Part shown: positions 30,577-42,862 of the stretch, piece after piece
Layout of the letters: each line of letters opens with the position of its first letter
Position numbering within the stretch: the first letter of the stretch is position 1
NCBI GenBank assembly: GCA_022316685.1
Contig: JAKJHU010000838.1
Coordinates: 1 to 64,000 of the forward strand
Source: Progne subis subis
Taxonomy: Eukaryota; Chordata; Aves; Passeriformes; Hirundinidae
DNA length: 64,000 bases
Direction of reading: 5' to 3'
The notes under the pieces: model-generated
Databases searched by the model: none
The model's input: only the letters and a program-made list of their open reading frames with translations
Told to the model about the DNA's origin: nothing
Position numbers and translations under genes: made by a program

Positions 30577-30820
30577 CTTTATGGCATCCTCAAGGCTGAG
30601 AGAGAGAGGAGGAGTTGGTTTCTTCTGATAAGGAGGTAGTAAATTCTTTTTTTCTCTGAAAGATTTACATTTTCCTGTGGTTAGTACATAAAAACTACAT
30701 TTTAACTACAAAACTACATTTACCATACTATCAAACTATTAATACAACACCAACAATCAACACAACACAACACATATAGTAAATAACTTGCGTAGAGCCA
30801 TATAATATGCACTTTTCACA
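30250..30820 (-). repeat. 5' LTR (U3 half) of provirus A
   Basis: From TGTGAAAAGTGCATATTATA at 30820 this matches the first ~560 bases of the 3' LTR (8841-8290), including GGATTATCTCTTAAAAGCAA. A run of 33 T (30541-30573) interrupts it. Similarity ends near 30250; the R-U5 half seen at 7857-8290 is absent. Confidence 0.75.
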
Positions 30821-31230
30821 GCACGCAAAGACCTTCCTGGTGCTGTGCCCTGGGCCAGGAGGGATTGTGCCACCGGAGCTGAGCCTAAATTTCTTCCCCC
30901 AGGCAGCTTTAGGACACAGAACATGGAGAAGGCAGAGCGGACACTCAGCTTTCTGCTGTCCTCCAGAAGGATCCTGTGTGTGAAGCAGCCTGGGAACAGG
31001 GTTTATGTGTGGGGGGAGGGGAATTCAGAGCCCTTTTCTCTCCTGTGGGCTGAGGGTCTGCATTTCCAATGCATTTCCACCCTGCAGCTGCCAAAGGGGC
31101 CTTTTTCACTCAACTGAGAACAGTTCTGCTGAAAGCCTGACCTAAACCTGCTTTTCCTGCAAATGTGCCCAATGAGTCCTCATTTTTTGCAGCCCCTGGT
31201 CTTTTGTACCTGCAGGTGTGAGAACTGACG
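30821..31230. other. Unassigned sequence between A and repeat R2
   Basis: No similarity to other parts of the window was noticed. A 90-codon plus frame (30845-31117) has no recognisable features. Confidence 0.5.
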
Positions 31231-32261
31231 GATGGAACAGCTCTGCTTGGGGGAAGATCTTTTTCTTGATTTTTTTTTTGTCTTTCTTTGCTTGTTTGTT
31301 TGTCTGGGTTTAGTTCTTTGTTTTGGTGGGGTTTTTATTTGTTTTTGGTGGGGAGTTTTCTGTGCTTTTTATTGGGGGGTGGGGATTTTTTTGTTTTGCC
31401 TTGGGGGTGTTTTTGCAGGTTTTTTCGCATTTGTGTGGGGTTTTTGGTTTTTTGGTGGTTTTTTTTTCTTTTCCTTTTTCTTTTTTTTTTTTTTTTTTTT
31501 TTTTTTATTTTTATTAATTAACTCCACCTGTCAGCTCTGGACAGAGCTCTGTAACTCTATCTGGCATTTTCTGTGATATTGTGGGGTGGGCAAGGGGACT
31601 TTCTTCAAGCTGTGTGCACAGCAATGCACATCAGCCCAGGCCGGGGGTGCTCAGTGCCCGCTCAGTTTTGCTCTCTGGCTGTGGCTCTGGACGCTTCCCT
31701 TGGAGCGTCTCCAGGCAGGGAACGTTGGAGCTGTCACCACCGTGGTGTCACAGAGAGGGGAACGCTGGGGCTGTGACGCTCCTGCCCCGGCCCCAAGAGC
31801 TCTGCCAGCGCCTGGAGGAGACACAAAGGCTGAGCCCAAGGGTGAGAACTGCAGAAGGGGCTGAGCTGGGAGGGAGGCAGCAGGATCATGGAGTCCAGGC
31901 CCTGGCCCTGCACAGACAGCCCAACAGTGGCAGCCTGGGCATTCCCGGGAGCGGTGTCCAAAGGCTCCTGGAGCTGCAGCAGCCTCAGAGCTGTGAGCAT
32001 TGCAGCGGCTGCAGAGCTCTGGGGAAAGGTCCCGACCCTGGCTTGGGGCTGGGCCAGTGGCCCATGGAGCAAATGAACTTGCAGCTGCTGCTCCAGAGCA
32101 GGGAAGAGCAGGAATTGCTGGCTGGGAGAGACTCTTGCCAAGGGCCTGCAGCGCCAGGACACAGGCCATGGCTGGACACTGCTTGGGGCCAGGGTGAGCT
32201 GGGATGTGGGGATGGACTTGTTCCCTGGGAGGGCGGTGGGGCCCTGGCACAGAGTGGGTGG
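31231..32261 (-). repeat. Dispersed repeat R, copy 2 (inverted)
   Basis: Reverse-complement match to R1, R3 and R4 from CAGGGCCCCACCGCCCTCCC (near 32245) down to CTGAGCACCCCCGGCCTG (near 31640). The linker that is A/C-rich in R3 and R4 is an expanded T/G-rich tract here (31262-31512). The provirus B2 LTR begins directly at its outer end. The 313-codon plus frame across it is a GC-bias artefact. Confidence 0.8.
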
Positions 32262-32875
32262 TGTTCTGGAAGAAAAATAGAGAGAGTCAGAGACTTGCTG
32301 GTTTTGTATGTTTCTTTATTATCAAGCTTGGCCTTGGGGGAGAGCTTGCTTGCTCCCTTGGCAACGTGGAGGAGGAGGTACACACAGCTTCGCTTCACAG
32401 CAAAGCTGGGGACTCCCACCCCCCCCTCACGGGCTTTTTCCCCTTGCCGGGGAGTCCGTTTCGCGTTGCTGATCAGGGTTCATCCAGCGATGGGGGACTC
32501 CTTCTCAGGTCACGGCAACTAAATAAAGCTACTTCGGTGGACCCCCGTACTTCTTGCACTAGTCTAAAATGCGACTACAGTCCTGGATTTTACTTTGGTT
32601 CCCTGCTTTTCAGAGTCTCTTGTTCTTGAGTTGTTCCCAGAATTCCAGTGTTCTTTTTATTTGCATATTCAGACACTATCCGGCGAATGGGAGCAGAGAT
32701 ACAGGTAATAAGGTGAATTCTTAATTAACAAACAAGTAAATAAGGTGATAAATCAGTATTAAAACAGGAATAAGGCAAATTCTTTATACAGAACTAGCAT
32801 TAACAATCTTAATGGAATTACTTAACAATTAAGTAACCAAAACATAGATTATTTGAATAGAATTTATTTATAACA
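32262..32875 (-). repeat. 3' LTR of B2
   Basis: 614 bp, minus strand TGTTATAAATAAATTC to CCAGAACA. It has the TATA box and AATAAA of the family, and a GA-rich polypurine tract at 32876-32899. Confidence 0.95.
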
Positions 32876-32914
32876 ACTCCCCCCTCTCTTTCTTTGATCG
32901 AGCTTTAGCTCGCA

Positions 32915-34658
32915 TCAATTTGTTACCTCCTCTTCTTGAAAATAATTTTTTCTACATTTTTGGAACTTTTCATATATTTCTTTGGCATTCTCATGTTCGG
33001 GTTCCTGACTCTCTCTTACCATCATTTTGGTCTGTTTTTGACTGGTTGCTTTAGGGATCTGGATACTGGCTTGGACTGTGGAGGTAATCGTTCGAATTAG
33101 ACATGGGATTAGACAAGGTAAAAACATTAACCCGGTGATTGAGCAAATTATCATAAACCCAGCTTTTTTCCACCAATCCCCCTTAAATGACCAAAACCTA
33201 TTCCACCAGTTGGTATCCATTAGAGGAGTCCACTCTTGATTTCCCACATAGGCTAGCTTTCGGATTTCTTTTGAGATGGTTTTAATTACTGCGCTTTTAT
33301 CATCAATTTCTAAACAACATTCAGACGAATTAAACTTACCACAGATTCCTCCTTCATCTGCTAAAAGGTAGTCTACAGCAAGACGTATTTGGTATATTAC
33401 AGCTCTTGTTTGTGTTAGTTGGTCAGTGATGTGGTCTAATGCGAGAGCTGTTCAGTTAGATACCATTTCTAACACAGCCTGGAGCCTAATGATCCTATTT
33501 AACATGTAGATTGGAGTGCGATACCCCCAGGACCCGTCCTGTGCCCATGTAGCTGGTCCATAGGTTTTAATGATCTCTTTTGGGGTCCATATTTTTCCTT
33601 TCCATTTTTGGTCTCCACCAATTGTTAGAGTATCTCTTTTCTTTCGTTCGACTTTTCCCAGATTGTCATATACTGGGACTCCTAGGTGTGCTCCTAATCT
33701 CTTGGGTAATAGGAAGAAAGCTGGCTTTATGATGCCTATTGTACAGCTTCCCGACCAATCCCCAGGCAATTTTGTATAAGCAGTATCCCCACAGATCCAG
33801 AACAGGTGATTTGGAGCTTCCCAGTAATCTTCCCTAGTTTCAAAAGGTTGTTGCAAAAACCGAGACAGTTCTTTTATCCCCCAAAAAGGATTTATAGCTT
33901 TGTCAATACATTCATATAATTCATACCTCTCATTATAGATACATTTTTCCATGTTCTCAGTTGACCAATACTTGTTAGGCCCTTTGGGAACCCATTTAGC
34001 ACTTAAGTTTATCACTATTATATACCTTTTACACCTTAATTTTCCTCCATGGGTTTGGTACCTGGTTCCTGTCCTCATGATACATTCTTCCCCAATGATT
34101 TTAGATTTGAGATCCCACTTCTCTCTTCCCCTTGTTCTTAGACTTTGTGTATTCTGTTCAGTCTGTTTCCATTTTAGAATTTCTAGAGGGCTTAAGCTAA
34201 TTCCTTCCCAGGGCCATATTTCAGACATTTGTGTACCTCCACATATCCAGCACTCAGTTAAATTTAATTCTCGACTGATCCTTTCTACTAAGCAATGAAC
34301 AGGTTTTTTCCTGATGGGATGTCTAGGCTTTTTTCAAATTTTGTTGTCAACACTTTTTCTTTTATTATATCTCTTAATCCTTTGTGATCTGCTTCAAAGC
34401 ATAACCAAGTGTCTCCTATAGGAATTCCCCAAACAGGCGCTGTGCATAACTAGCTGTGTTTTTTGTGGTCCAATAAACTTTTCCATCCTCTTGGCAAGTA
34501 TTCAACTGGGAGTGGTCAAAGCAGTTTGGGTTCACGTTAGTATGGACCCTGAATAAGGATCTGAGATCCTCTCCATCATACACTGGATGGTAGCAGTTAG
34601 CACAGGCTTTTGTTTCATAGGTGTGCTTTATGAACGTCACCAGTACGATCCCTCCCAA
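32915..34658 (-). pseudogene. env of B2
   Basis: Starts MGGIVLVTFIKHTYE; a one-base loss relative to B1 near 34423 shifts the frame early in the surface subunit. The rest follows in three further frames. ECWICGG (a CxxC motif, near 34245) marks the surface subunit. A furin-type RKKR site (near 33640) is followed by YGPATWAQDGSWGY, an in-frame TAG near 33452, LAVDYLLADEGGICGKF with C-x7-C-C cysteines, a Trp-rich stretch, a membrane span (FMIICSITGLMFLPCL) and a ~75-residue charged tail. It encoded the membrane-fusion glycoprotein and is disabled by at least one frameshift and one stop. Confidence 0.88.
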
Positions 34659-34849
34659 GAGTCCGGTATGGGCTGTCCTTCCTGGATCTCTTGCTCCACC
34701 CGGCCTTGCCTCTTGGAGTGGAGAGGTCTCCTAAAGAACCCACTTACATGCTTCCACTTCCCTTCCCTATTAATTTAGTTGCCCTTAGAGAATGTTCTGT
34801 AGGAGATTTACCCTTTTTTTTTTCTTCAAAAAAAACTTTACACTCTTAA

Positions 34850-35240
34850 TTTTTCTATTACTTAGATTTGTTCAAACTGCTATTTATAGAACTTAATAAC
34901 TTTTAAAATTAACATATAAAAATCTTAAACTTATTTAAATCACTATTTATAAAACTTAAACTTAATAAAAAAACCTTTATACTTTTTTTTTCTATTACTT
35001 AAACTCATTTAAGTTGCTATTCATAAAACTTACAATTTAAAAATTATCATAAAAAAAACCCCCTTAAACTTACTTAAATTCTTACTTATAAAAAGACTTA
35101 AACTTATATGTAAAATTAATACAAAAAAGAACTTATACCCCTTTTTAATATAATCTATTACTTAAACATATCTAAAATTGCTAATTACAAAAACTGACTT
35201 AGGTTTACAGAAATTAACCCTTATTGTGCCCCCCCCCCTT
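34850..35240. repeat. AT-rich ~75-bp tandem repeat between pol and env of B2
   Basis: Same block as 20085-20490 in B1, with small indels and a C run of only 9-10 bases (35229-35238). Confidence 0.75.
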
Positions 35241-35443
35241 TTTTTTTGAGTTCGTTGATTATGGGAGAGGCAACTGAAACAAAAGGTTTTCACAGTCTCT
35301 GTTATCTCTTATTTCTTTTTAAAGGTTAATTTCAAGTCTTTCGGGTGTGGTGTTACTGTCCACTCGGTGTCATCCGGTGAGGGTGCTGAACTCGGGTTCT
35401 CTCCAGGAGGGGGTACTGGCCCTTTAACTCTGGTGATGTGGGT

Positions 35444-38400
35444 CTATCCTTTTTCCTTAGTGCGCACTGCTGTGTGAGTTGTTAACAGTACTTGGTAGGG
35501 ACCTTCAAACTTCGGGGTCAGCGGGGTATTAGTCCACGTTTTGATCAATACCCAGTCTCCAGGATTGATATGATGCACATTTGCATCCAAAGGGGAAGTT
35601 TGAGGAAGATAGCCTTTCTTTCTGAGATTTTCTAAGGTTTGTCCAATGGTTTTTAGATATTTTCTAGTGATTTCCTCTCCTTCCAGGTAGTCTTTAGAAC
35701 TATAAGGAGATAACAAAAAGGGAAGCCCAAATAACATTTCATATGGTGACACTCCTAGATCTGCTCGTGGCTGTGTTCTGATTCGTAGTAATGCTAGGGG
35801 TAAGCATTTAAGCCAATTTAGTTGAGTTTCTGCTATTAGTTTAGTCAGTACATTTTTAATGGTCTTGTTCATCCTTTCTACTCTGCCTGAGCTTTGGGGA
35901 TGCCATGGGGTGTGTAACCTCCATTTTATCCCTAAGGCTTGTGTTACCTGTTGTAGAATTTGTGCTGTGAAATGTTGCCCTCTATCTGAATCAATATTAT
36001 TTATCAGCCCATACCGAGGGAGGATATCTTCTAATATTATTTTTGTTACTACTTCTGCTGTTTCCCTTTTTGTAGGGAATGCCTCTACCCAATGGGTAAG
36101 GTGATCTATGATCACTAACAAGTGTTTGTACCCTTGAACAGGGGGCATCTCAGTAAAATCAATTTGCACGTTCTGGAAGGGCCTTAAGGCTAACTCCCTC
36201 CCTCCAGGCTCAGTTTTTCTCATAATTTTTTGATTTATTTTCTGACATATGATACATCCCTGAGTAACTGCTTTTGCTAACTTGTGTACTCCAATACATA
36301 GGTTTTCCCTTAGGAAATGGTCACATGACCCCTGGGTTCCCCAGTGGGTTAAATTATGTATTTCTGTAAGTATTTTTCGGGCTAGGGCTTTATTTAAGAA
36401 TTTCCGTCCGTCAGCTGTTAACCACACTCCGTGTTCTCCCTGGTGTAATCCTAATTCTTTTATTGCTTTCTGCTCTTTTTTACTAAACACTTGCTCTATC
36501 TTTTCTTCTTCTTTTCTTGGCATTTTCTCTAATTTGAGGATTTTTACTGGTTCTCCTGGTTCTAAAGCTGCTTCTCTGGCTGTTTTATCAGCTAACTGGT
36601 TTCCCCTTATCTCGGGCATATCTCCCTTTTGATGTCCTTTTATGTGAACTACTGCAATTTCTACTGGTTTTTGTAAAGATTTTAACACTGATTTTATTAA
36701 TTCTGTGTGTATTAAGTTTTTCCCTTTTGAATTTAAATATCCCCGTCCTTCCCAAATTTTCCCAAATGTGTGCACGATACCAAAGGCATATCTAGAGTCT
36801 GTGTAAATGGTCCCTCGGTCATCTTTAAGTAAGTCTAGCCCTCTCTTTAGTGCGTATATTTCACAGCACTGTGCTGACCAATTACTTGGTAACTTTCCCT
36901 TTTCTAAAACTTTCATTTTCTCTCCCTCAATTACAGAGTAACCTGATATTCTTTTCCCTTCTACCACTCGGGATGACCCATCTGTGAACAACACTCTCCC
37001 ATATGGAAGGGGTGTATCCTCTAAATCTTCCCTTACTTTTGTCTGCATATCAATGAGTTCTAGGCAATGGTGTTCTATTTCTTCAGTGGGCTCACCAGAG
37101 AGAAATTGGCTGGATTTAAGGTTTTTGATGTTGTTAGTTCTAGGTTATTTGAATTTATCAGTATAATTTCATATTTTAGGATTCTAGAATCTGTGAGCCA
37201 CTTTTGAGCTCTTTGACTTAAGATTGTTTTCAAATCATGTGGAGTATGTATCTTTATCTTTCCCTGTAATGTTAACTTTTGAGCTTCTTCTATTAAAATA
37301 GCTGCAGCTGCAACTGCTTGGAGACAAGCCGGCCATCCCCTAGCAACCGGATCTAACAGTTTTGATAAAAATGCTACAGGTTTTCGGTATCCTCCCCATT
37401 CTTGGGTTAAAACTCCGTATGCTATCCCTTCCTCAGTGTTTACAAATAAATCAAACTCCTTTTTAAGATCTGGTAAGCTTAAAACTGGTGCTGAGGATAA
37501 TTTCTCTTTTAGATCCTGCAGCTGCTTCTCGTCACTTTCTGTCCAATTCGTTGGTTCCTGGTCTATTAATTTATCATAAAGAAATTTGACCCCTTGAGTG
37601 TACTTATCTATCCAGTGCTTGCAGTATCCAAACAGGCCTAGAAGTTTCCTTATGTCTCTCTTAGTTTTTGGAGGTGATATAGACACTATTCCTGAGATTC
37701 TTGCAGGGCTTAACCTTTTACTCCCCTTTCCGATTATGTGTCCTAAATAAGTGACTTCATTTTCTACAAACTGTAGTTTACTCTGAGATACTTTTAACCC
37801 CTTTTCTCCAAGAAAGTTTAGAAGTTGTATACTTACATCTTTAACTTCTTTCTCTGTCTCCCCTGATATTAATAAATCATCCACGTATTGCAAAATTTGA
37901 ACTCCTTCTTTGGGACTAAACTGTTCTAATAATGTTTCTAGGGCCTGTCCAAAGATATTTGGCGATTCCGTATACCCCTGTGGTAACCGGGTCCACCTTA
38001 GCTGTTGTTTCCTTCCCCTGTCTGGATGTTCCCATTCAAAGGCGAACCAATCCCTACACTCTTCTGCTAGGGGACATGCCCAAAAAGCATCCTTTAAGTC
38101 TATCACTGTGAACCAGGTATGCTCTCTTGGAATTTTACTCAGCAAGGTATAGGGGTTAGGTACTACTGGGTGTCGAGCAATAGTTCTTTGATTTCTCTCA
38201 AATTTCTCTCAAATCCTGGACTAATCTAAACTTTCCCTCATCTTTCTTTATGGCTAATATAGGGGTGTTATGAGGGGACATACACGGTTCTAAGATATTT
38301 TCTTTTAAAAGATGCTCAATTACTGAAGCTAGCCCTTTCTTTCCTTCTGGTGACATTGGGTATTGCTTAACTCTGATGGCAGGGGTATCTTTTTGCATTT

Positions 38401-38863
38401 CTATCTTAATGGGAGGGATATCTAAACACCCATATTTTCCCTCTGTAGCCCACACTTCTGGATTTATCTCTTGTATATCCCCTTGGGTCAGTTTCATGAT
38501 ATGCACGACCATTTTTCCATCTTTTGGGATAACTCCTACCCCGAGCTGCACTTGTAAGTCTCTGCCTAGTAAATTGGCTTCTGTATGTGGTAAATAAAGA
38601 AAATCAGCTACACAGTGCTTTGAGTTCCCTTTAATCTCTACTCCTTCAACTATTAATGCTCGAAAGGGCCTCCCTTCAGCCCCTAACACTTCACAAGTTT
38701 TTGTCCCGATTGTTACCCCTGTTGGTAATTTCCTTAAACTCGACCTATCAGCTCCTGTGTCTACTAAGAATTCATATTCTTCACTTTGGGGCCCCACATC
38801 AAAGTTTACTAGAGGCTCATCTTGTTCTATTGGGTCCCCTATTTTATAGAGCCTCTGACACGC
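35444..38863 (-). pseudogene. pro-pol of B2
   Basis: Nearly identical to B1 but in three frames. A duplication of TTTCTCTCAAA near 38190 adds 7 bases relative to B1 and breaks RT after LVQDLREI. Loss of two bases near 37108 breaks the frame at LNPA, in the connection before RNase H. Protease (DTGADRSS), YVDD (near 37880), RNase H and integrase core residues are all still visible. The frame ends with TAG at the codon where B1 has TGA. Confidence 0.93.
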
Positions 38864-38866
38864 CTA
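38864..38866 (-). other. gag UAG stop with readthrough-type context (B2)
   Basis: TAG followed by GCGTGTCAGAGGCTC, in frame with pro-pol. B1 has GGG at the first codon. Confidence 0.7.
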
Positions 38867-40804
38867 ATCCTCCCCTTTCAGCACCCTCTCCAGGGCATCT
38901 TGCTCCCTTGCAATAGCCTCATCAAGTGATAATTTCTTACAATCCCTTTTTAAATGCCCTATTTCACCACAGTAATAACAAGTTCTATTCTCTCCTGGGT
39001 TACTTCTTTTCAAATTTACCCACGGTGGTACTATGGGTGACTTTGGTTCTTTAAATGAGGGTCTTGGTCCTCCCTCACTAGATTTCAAGGAGGAGTTTCT
39101 CTGGTTTTCTGCTACTCCAGTACTTTCTCTTGCTACAGCTACCATAATGCGAGCCTTGGCTTTAGCTTTTTCTTCTTCTCTCCTCAGGTAAACTCTTAAG
39201 GCTTCTTTTAATAATTCGTTAATACTTTTCTCCTGCCAATCTTCAATTTTTTCTAATTTTCTCCGTATATCTGGCCATGACTTTGTTACAAACTGCACTT
39301 TTAGAATTACTTGTCCCTCAGGACTATCAGGGTCTATGCTTGAATATAATTGAAAATTTCTTTTTAATCGATTTAGCCAAGTGGCAGGAGTCTCATCTTT
39401 TTCTTGGGACCCATCAAAAGCTAATGTAGTATTATTCCCTCTGGGGACAGATTCTCTTATACCTCTTACTATCAAGGACCTATAGTCTCTCATATTTTGT
39501 CTTTCCTCGTCTCGATTTGGGTCCCACCCTGGGTCAGCTATCGGTAATTTATGATCTCCAGGTGGCCCCAACCTATTTTCCCTTTCCCAGATTCTGATAC
39601 TTGCTGTTCTGATCATTCGTATTTCTTCAGGGGAGAACAAGATGTTTAATATAGAATTTAACTCTCCCTATGTATAAACATTGGGCCCAAGGAATTGGTC
39701 TACCTGTGTGGCAATACCTATGGGATCTTCAACTAAATTTCCTAGCTCTTTTTTAAATCCTCTTACTTCAGAGGCTGTTAATGGGGCATTTACAAATCCC
39801 ACTCCTCCAATTACTCCTCCCATAGGCACTTCCCTGAGGGGAAAAAGTTTTTCTGGCTTTAAGGCTTTTGACCTTGTGTTACAATAGGGTCCTTCACTTA
39901 CATTATTAACTGATAACACTGGCTGAGTTACAAATTCCTGGGGAATTCCAGGAGAACGGGATGACTCACAGGAGTCTGCAGGGGTTTTGGTTAACTCCCA
40001 ATTAGGGGGTGGCAGGGGAATTACTGTAGGTGAGGGGGAGGTAGTAAAATCTGTAGGGGGAGAAACAGAGGATGGTACTGTGGGAGAAAGGGGGGCTAGG
40101 GAAGAGGTTGTGTTTTGGGAAACTGCAGGGGTTATAACTGGGGCTAAAGAATTTTGACTATTGGAAGGAGGTGGCAAAGGGGCTGTTGGGAGAGAAGGGG
40201 GAGAAGGTACTAAGGACTGGGGAGGAGAGCTGTTAAGGAGGGGTGATGATGGAACCACTGGGGGAAGAGGAGGAGAGGGTTCTGAAGGAGTTGGAGTTTG
40301 ACTCGGGGAAGTTAGTAGGGGAACTGGGACAGGATTTTGAGGGACTTGGGGCACCTCTGGGTAAATTGGAGGGGGTAAATGGTCTAAAGGGTCCCATCTT
40401 TGATTAGTTTCTGTTCTTTCCTCTTTCTGTTCTTTTCTTTCACACTTTTCTTTTTCTTTTAATTTGCAGACTTTTATATTCTCTTTACTCGTGGCTCTCT
40501 TTTGCCAACAAGCAGCATAAGCTAACTGGTTTACGTCTGGATCTTCCTGAGTTCTTAGGTAGTGGTTTAACTGATAGCACATCCACTCATCATGTGTTCC
40601 AAACCATGGCCACTCTCCTGGTAATTTTAATTTTGGCCAGACTTCTGTGCAATAAAACACCATTTTAACCTGATCTAGTCCTTTTGTGGCCTCTAAAGAA
40701 TCCCATTTAGCTAAAAGTTGTTCTAAAGGACTACCGGGTGGAATACTCTTTACTTTGTTATTTTTCTTTTGGGATTTCTTCTTCTTACTAGTACATTGTC
40801 CCAT
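38867..40804 (-). pseudogene. gag of B2 (one in-frame stop)
   Basis: About 646 codons in a single frame, broken only by TAG at 39668-39670, where A has Trp (IYTWEE). Matrix starts MGQCTSKKKKSQ with a myristoylation signal. A Pro/Ser/Thr-rich region of ~150 residues follows, then capsid (GFVNAPLTASEVRGFKKE, LDQFLGP-type motif FLGPNVYT) with its second half (DPDSPEGQVILKVQFVTKSW), a Lys/Arg/Glu helix and one zinc knuckle CYYCGEIGHLKRDC. The layout is that of gammaretroviral Gag (MA-p12-CA-NC). It is one nonsense change from a full-length frame. Confidence 0.92.
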
Positions 40805-42221
40805 TTTCTTTAAACTGAAAAAAAAATTTCAAAGGTGCCCTTTACTGACTGGCAACACAGGTTTTTTTTTTGTTTGTTTGTTTGTTTTTTTTTTGTTTTT
40901 TTTTTTTTTTAAGCAAAAAAAAATTCTTCAGCTTTTCTCCCTTTACTTCAAATCTCCTGACTTAATTCTTGAACACTTCAACATAAAACTCCTAAACTTT
41001 ATGCTTTTCTACTCTTTCCTACACTTTTGCTTTCATTAGGGAACAAATTCTCCCTCGTTCTACTCACTTTCTCTAACCTTCTTCACTTTTTGGACGCTCA
41101 CACTTTACTTACACCAGGGGCTCAGACTCTCTTCTGACCCCTTTGAGGTGAGTCCTAATGACCTCACCCCCTATGTACCCCCGCGCCTTGCCTCACCCCT
41201 GAGACTCTGGACACGCTTTGCGGCGCACGACAGGGTCCCTAGTACTGGCATCCCCTTCCGGGCCTCAGGACCTTCCCACACCTTAGCCCCCGCCGGGCCG
41301 GACACCTTCAGTCCGAACCCCGGACTAGACTGCCCTGCTACTAGTACAGTCCCCCTCTTCACTTTTTGAAACGGAGGTAAGAGGTCAAGACTCCGCACGG
41401 GTTACCTGGGGGGGTATCCCTTCCTTGTTTCCAAGGATCAACCCCAGCAGGGCCCGACCCCTTTGCCTTCCACCAGGACTGGCTTGACTACTTCTCCCCA
41501 GCGAAGCAGCCTCGGCAAGAGGGATGAGTGTGTGTGTGCAGGATGCCCGCCTTGCCTCTACATTGACTCCCCACCCCGGTGTCCTCGGGCTATGGGTTTA
41601 CGGCCTCCTCCCTGAGACCGCGGCAGCACACCCTCTCCGGTGCGTCTGGCTCAGTCCTGGGAAGCAGGGACTCTCATGAGCTCTCGGCACCCGCAGTGTT
41701 TGGGGACACCCTGTCAACCCTGGTACGGTTTTCCCGCCCCTCCAGGGACTCTAAACCCTCCTAGGCTACTCTAGCCTTTAAGGGGGGGGACCTGCCCCCA
41801 ATGCGTGCCACTCACACTTTGTTTTCCCCTGCACGCCCAGGGGAGGGGTCTTTCTGCCCCTAATGCGTGCCACTCACACTTTGTTTTCCCCTGCACGCCC
41901 GGGGGGGGTCTTTCTGCCCCTAAGGAGACGCCTCACTCACTAGTTTCTCTCGCTTCCCCCTTTTCCTGGTTGGCCCCCTCGTGGGAGTTCCAAAACCGCA
42001 GTACCGAGCGGTCCACACTCAGTTCCGGGGGTCCGAGCTGCCGGCCCCCAACTCTCTCACACTCCCACTCGCATGTCTCCTTTACCCACCGCTGGAATGC
42101 TCACCCTCCGGCGCTCCTCCTCGTTGCCGGTCCCAGGCTGCTCCCGCTTCGCCAGCTGTCCCGGAGGTCCGAAGGGAGAGCGGCCGTCCCGTCCTCGGTC
42201 CCTCTTCAAGCGTGGCCAGAT
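40805..42221 (-). other. 5' leader of B2
   Basis: Matches the leader of B1 except in the T-rich stretch (40861-40920), in a ~50-bp segment near 41985-42035 present only here, and in having two instead of three 62-bp repeats (41799-41922). Confidence 0.75.
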
Positions 42222-42239
42222 CCCATGGATAAGCCCCCA
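42222..42239 (-). promoter_or_regulatory. Primer binding site of B2, tRNA-Pro type
   Basis: TGGGGGCTTATCCATGGG on the minus strand; two changes from the B1 site (CG to TA). Confidence 0.7.
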
Positions 42240-42244
42240 AAAAA

Positions 42245-42862
42245 TGTTCTGGAAAAAAAATAAGAGAGGGTCAGAGACTTGCTGGTTTTTTTGTATGTTT
42301 CTTTATTATCAAGCTTGGCCTTGGGGGAGAGCTTGCTTGCTCCCTTGGCAACGCTGGAGGAGGAGGTACACACAGCTTCGCTTCACAGCAAAGCTGGGGA
42401 CTCCCACCCCCCCTCACGGGCTTTTTCCCCTTGCCGGGGAGTCCGTTTCGCTTCGCTGATCAGGGGTCATCCAGCGATGGGGGACTCCTTCTCAGGTCAC
42501 GGCGACTAAACGAAGCTGCTTCAGCGGACCCCCGTATTTCTTGCACTAGTTTAAAATGCGACTACAGTCCTGGATTTTACTTTGGTTCCCTGCTTTTTAG
42601 AGTCTCTTGTTCTTGGGTTGTTCCCAGAATTCCAGTGTTCTTTTTATTTGCATATTCAGACACTATCTGGGGAATGGGAGCAGAGATACAGGTAATAAGG
42701 TGAATTCTTAATTAACAAACAAGCAAATAAGGTAATAAATCAGTATTAAAACAGGAATAAGGCAAATTCTTTATACAGAACTAGCATTAACAATCTTAAT
42801 GGAATTACTTAACAATTAAGTAACTAAAACATAGATTATTTGAATAGAATTTATTTATAACA
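42245..42862 (-). repeat. 5' LTR of B2
   Basis: 618 bp, same ends and signals as the other three B LTRs. The outer flank is unrelated to the flank of the 3' LTR. Confidence 0.95.

Larger units (their letters stand above)
7857..30820 (-). mobile_element. Provirus A (gammaretrovirus-like), split by nested elements C and B1
   Basis: Read on the minus strand the order is partial 5' LTR (30820-30250), leader, gag start (28736), gag continuing to 27825, an 11.7-kb insertion (C, itself containing B1), gag resuming at 16154, gag UAG stop (14919-14921), protease, RT, RNase H, integrase, a Cys-rich ORF, env, polypurine tract and 3' LTR (8841-7857). The gag product is recognisably the same on both sides of C: MGQ start, matrix and Pro-rich region upstream, then Pro-rich region, capsid and zinc knuckle downstream. 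Several stops and frameshifts show it is old. Flanking bases (CAAC left, GCAC right) do not form a clear duplication. Confidence 0.85.
32262..42862 (-). mobile_element. Provirus B2, sister of B1
   Basis: LTRs at 32262-32875 and 42245-42862 enclose env, pol and gag on the minus strand. Gene order and sequence follow B1 closely. B2 retains the capsid and most of env that B1 lacks but has two frameshifts in pol and stops in gag and env. Bases outside the LTRs are GTGG and AAAG, so no target duplication is seen. Confidence 0.95.

Noticed and set aside
31581..32522. 313-codon plus-strand open frame
   Set aside because: It runs antisense across repeat R2 and into the B2 LTR. It has no domain and reflects GC composition.
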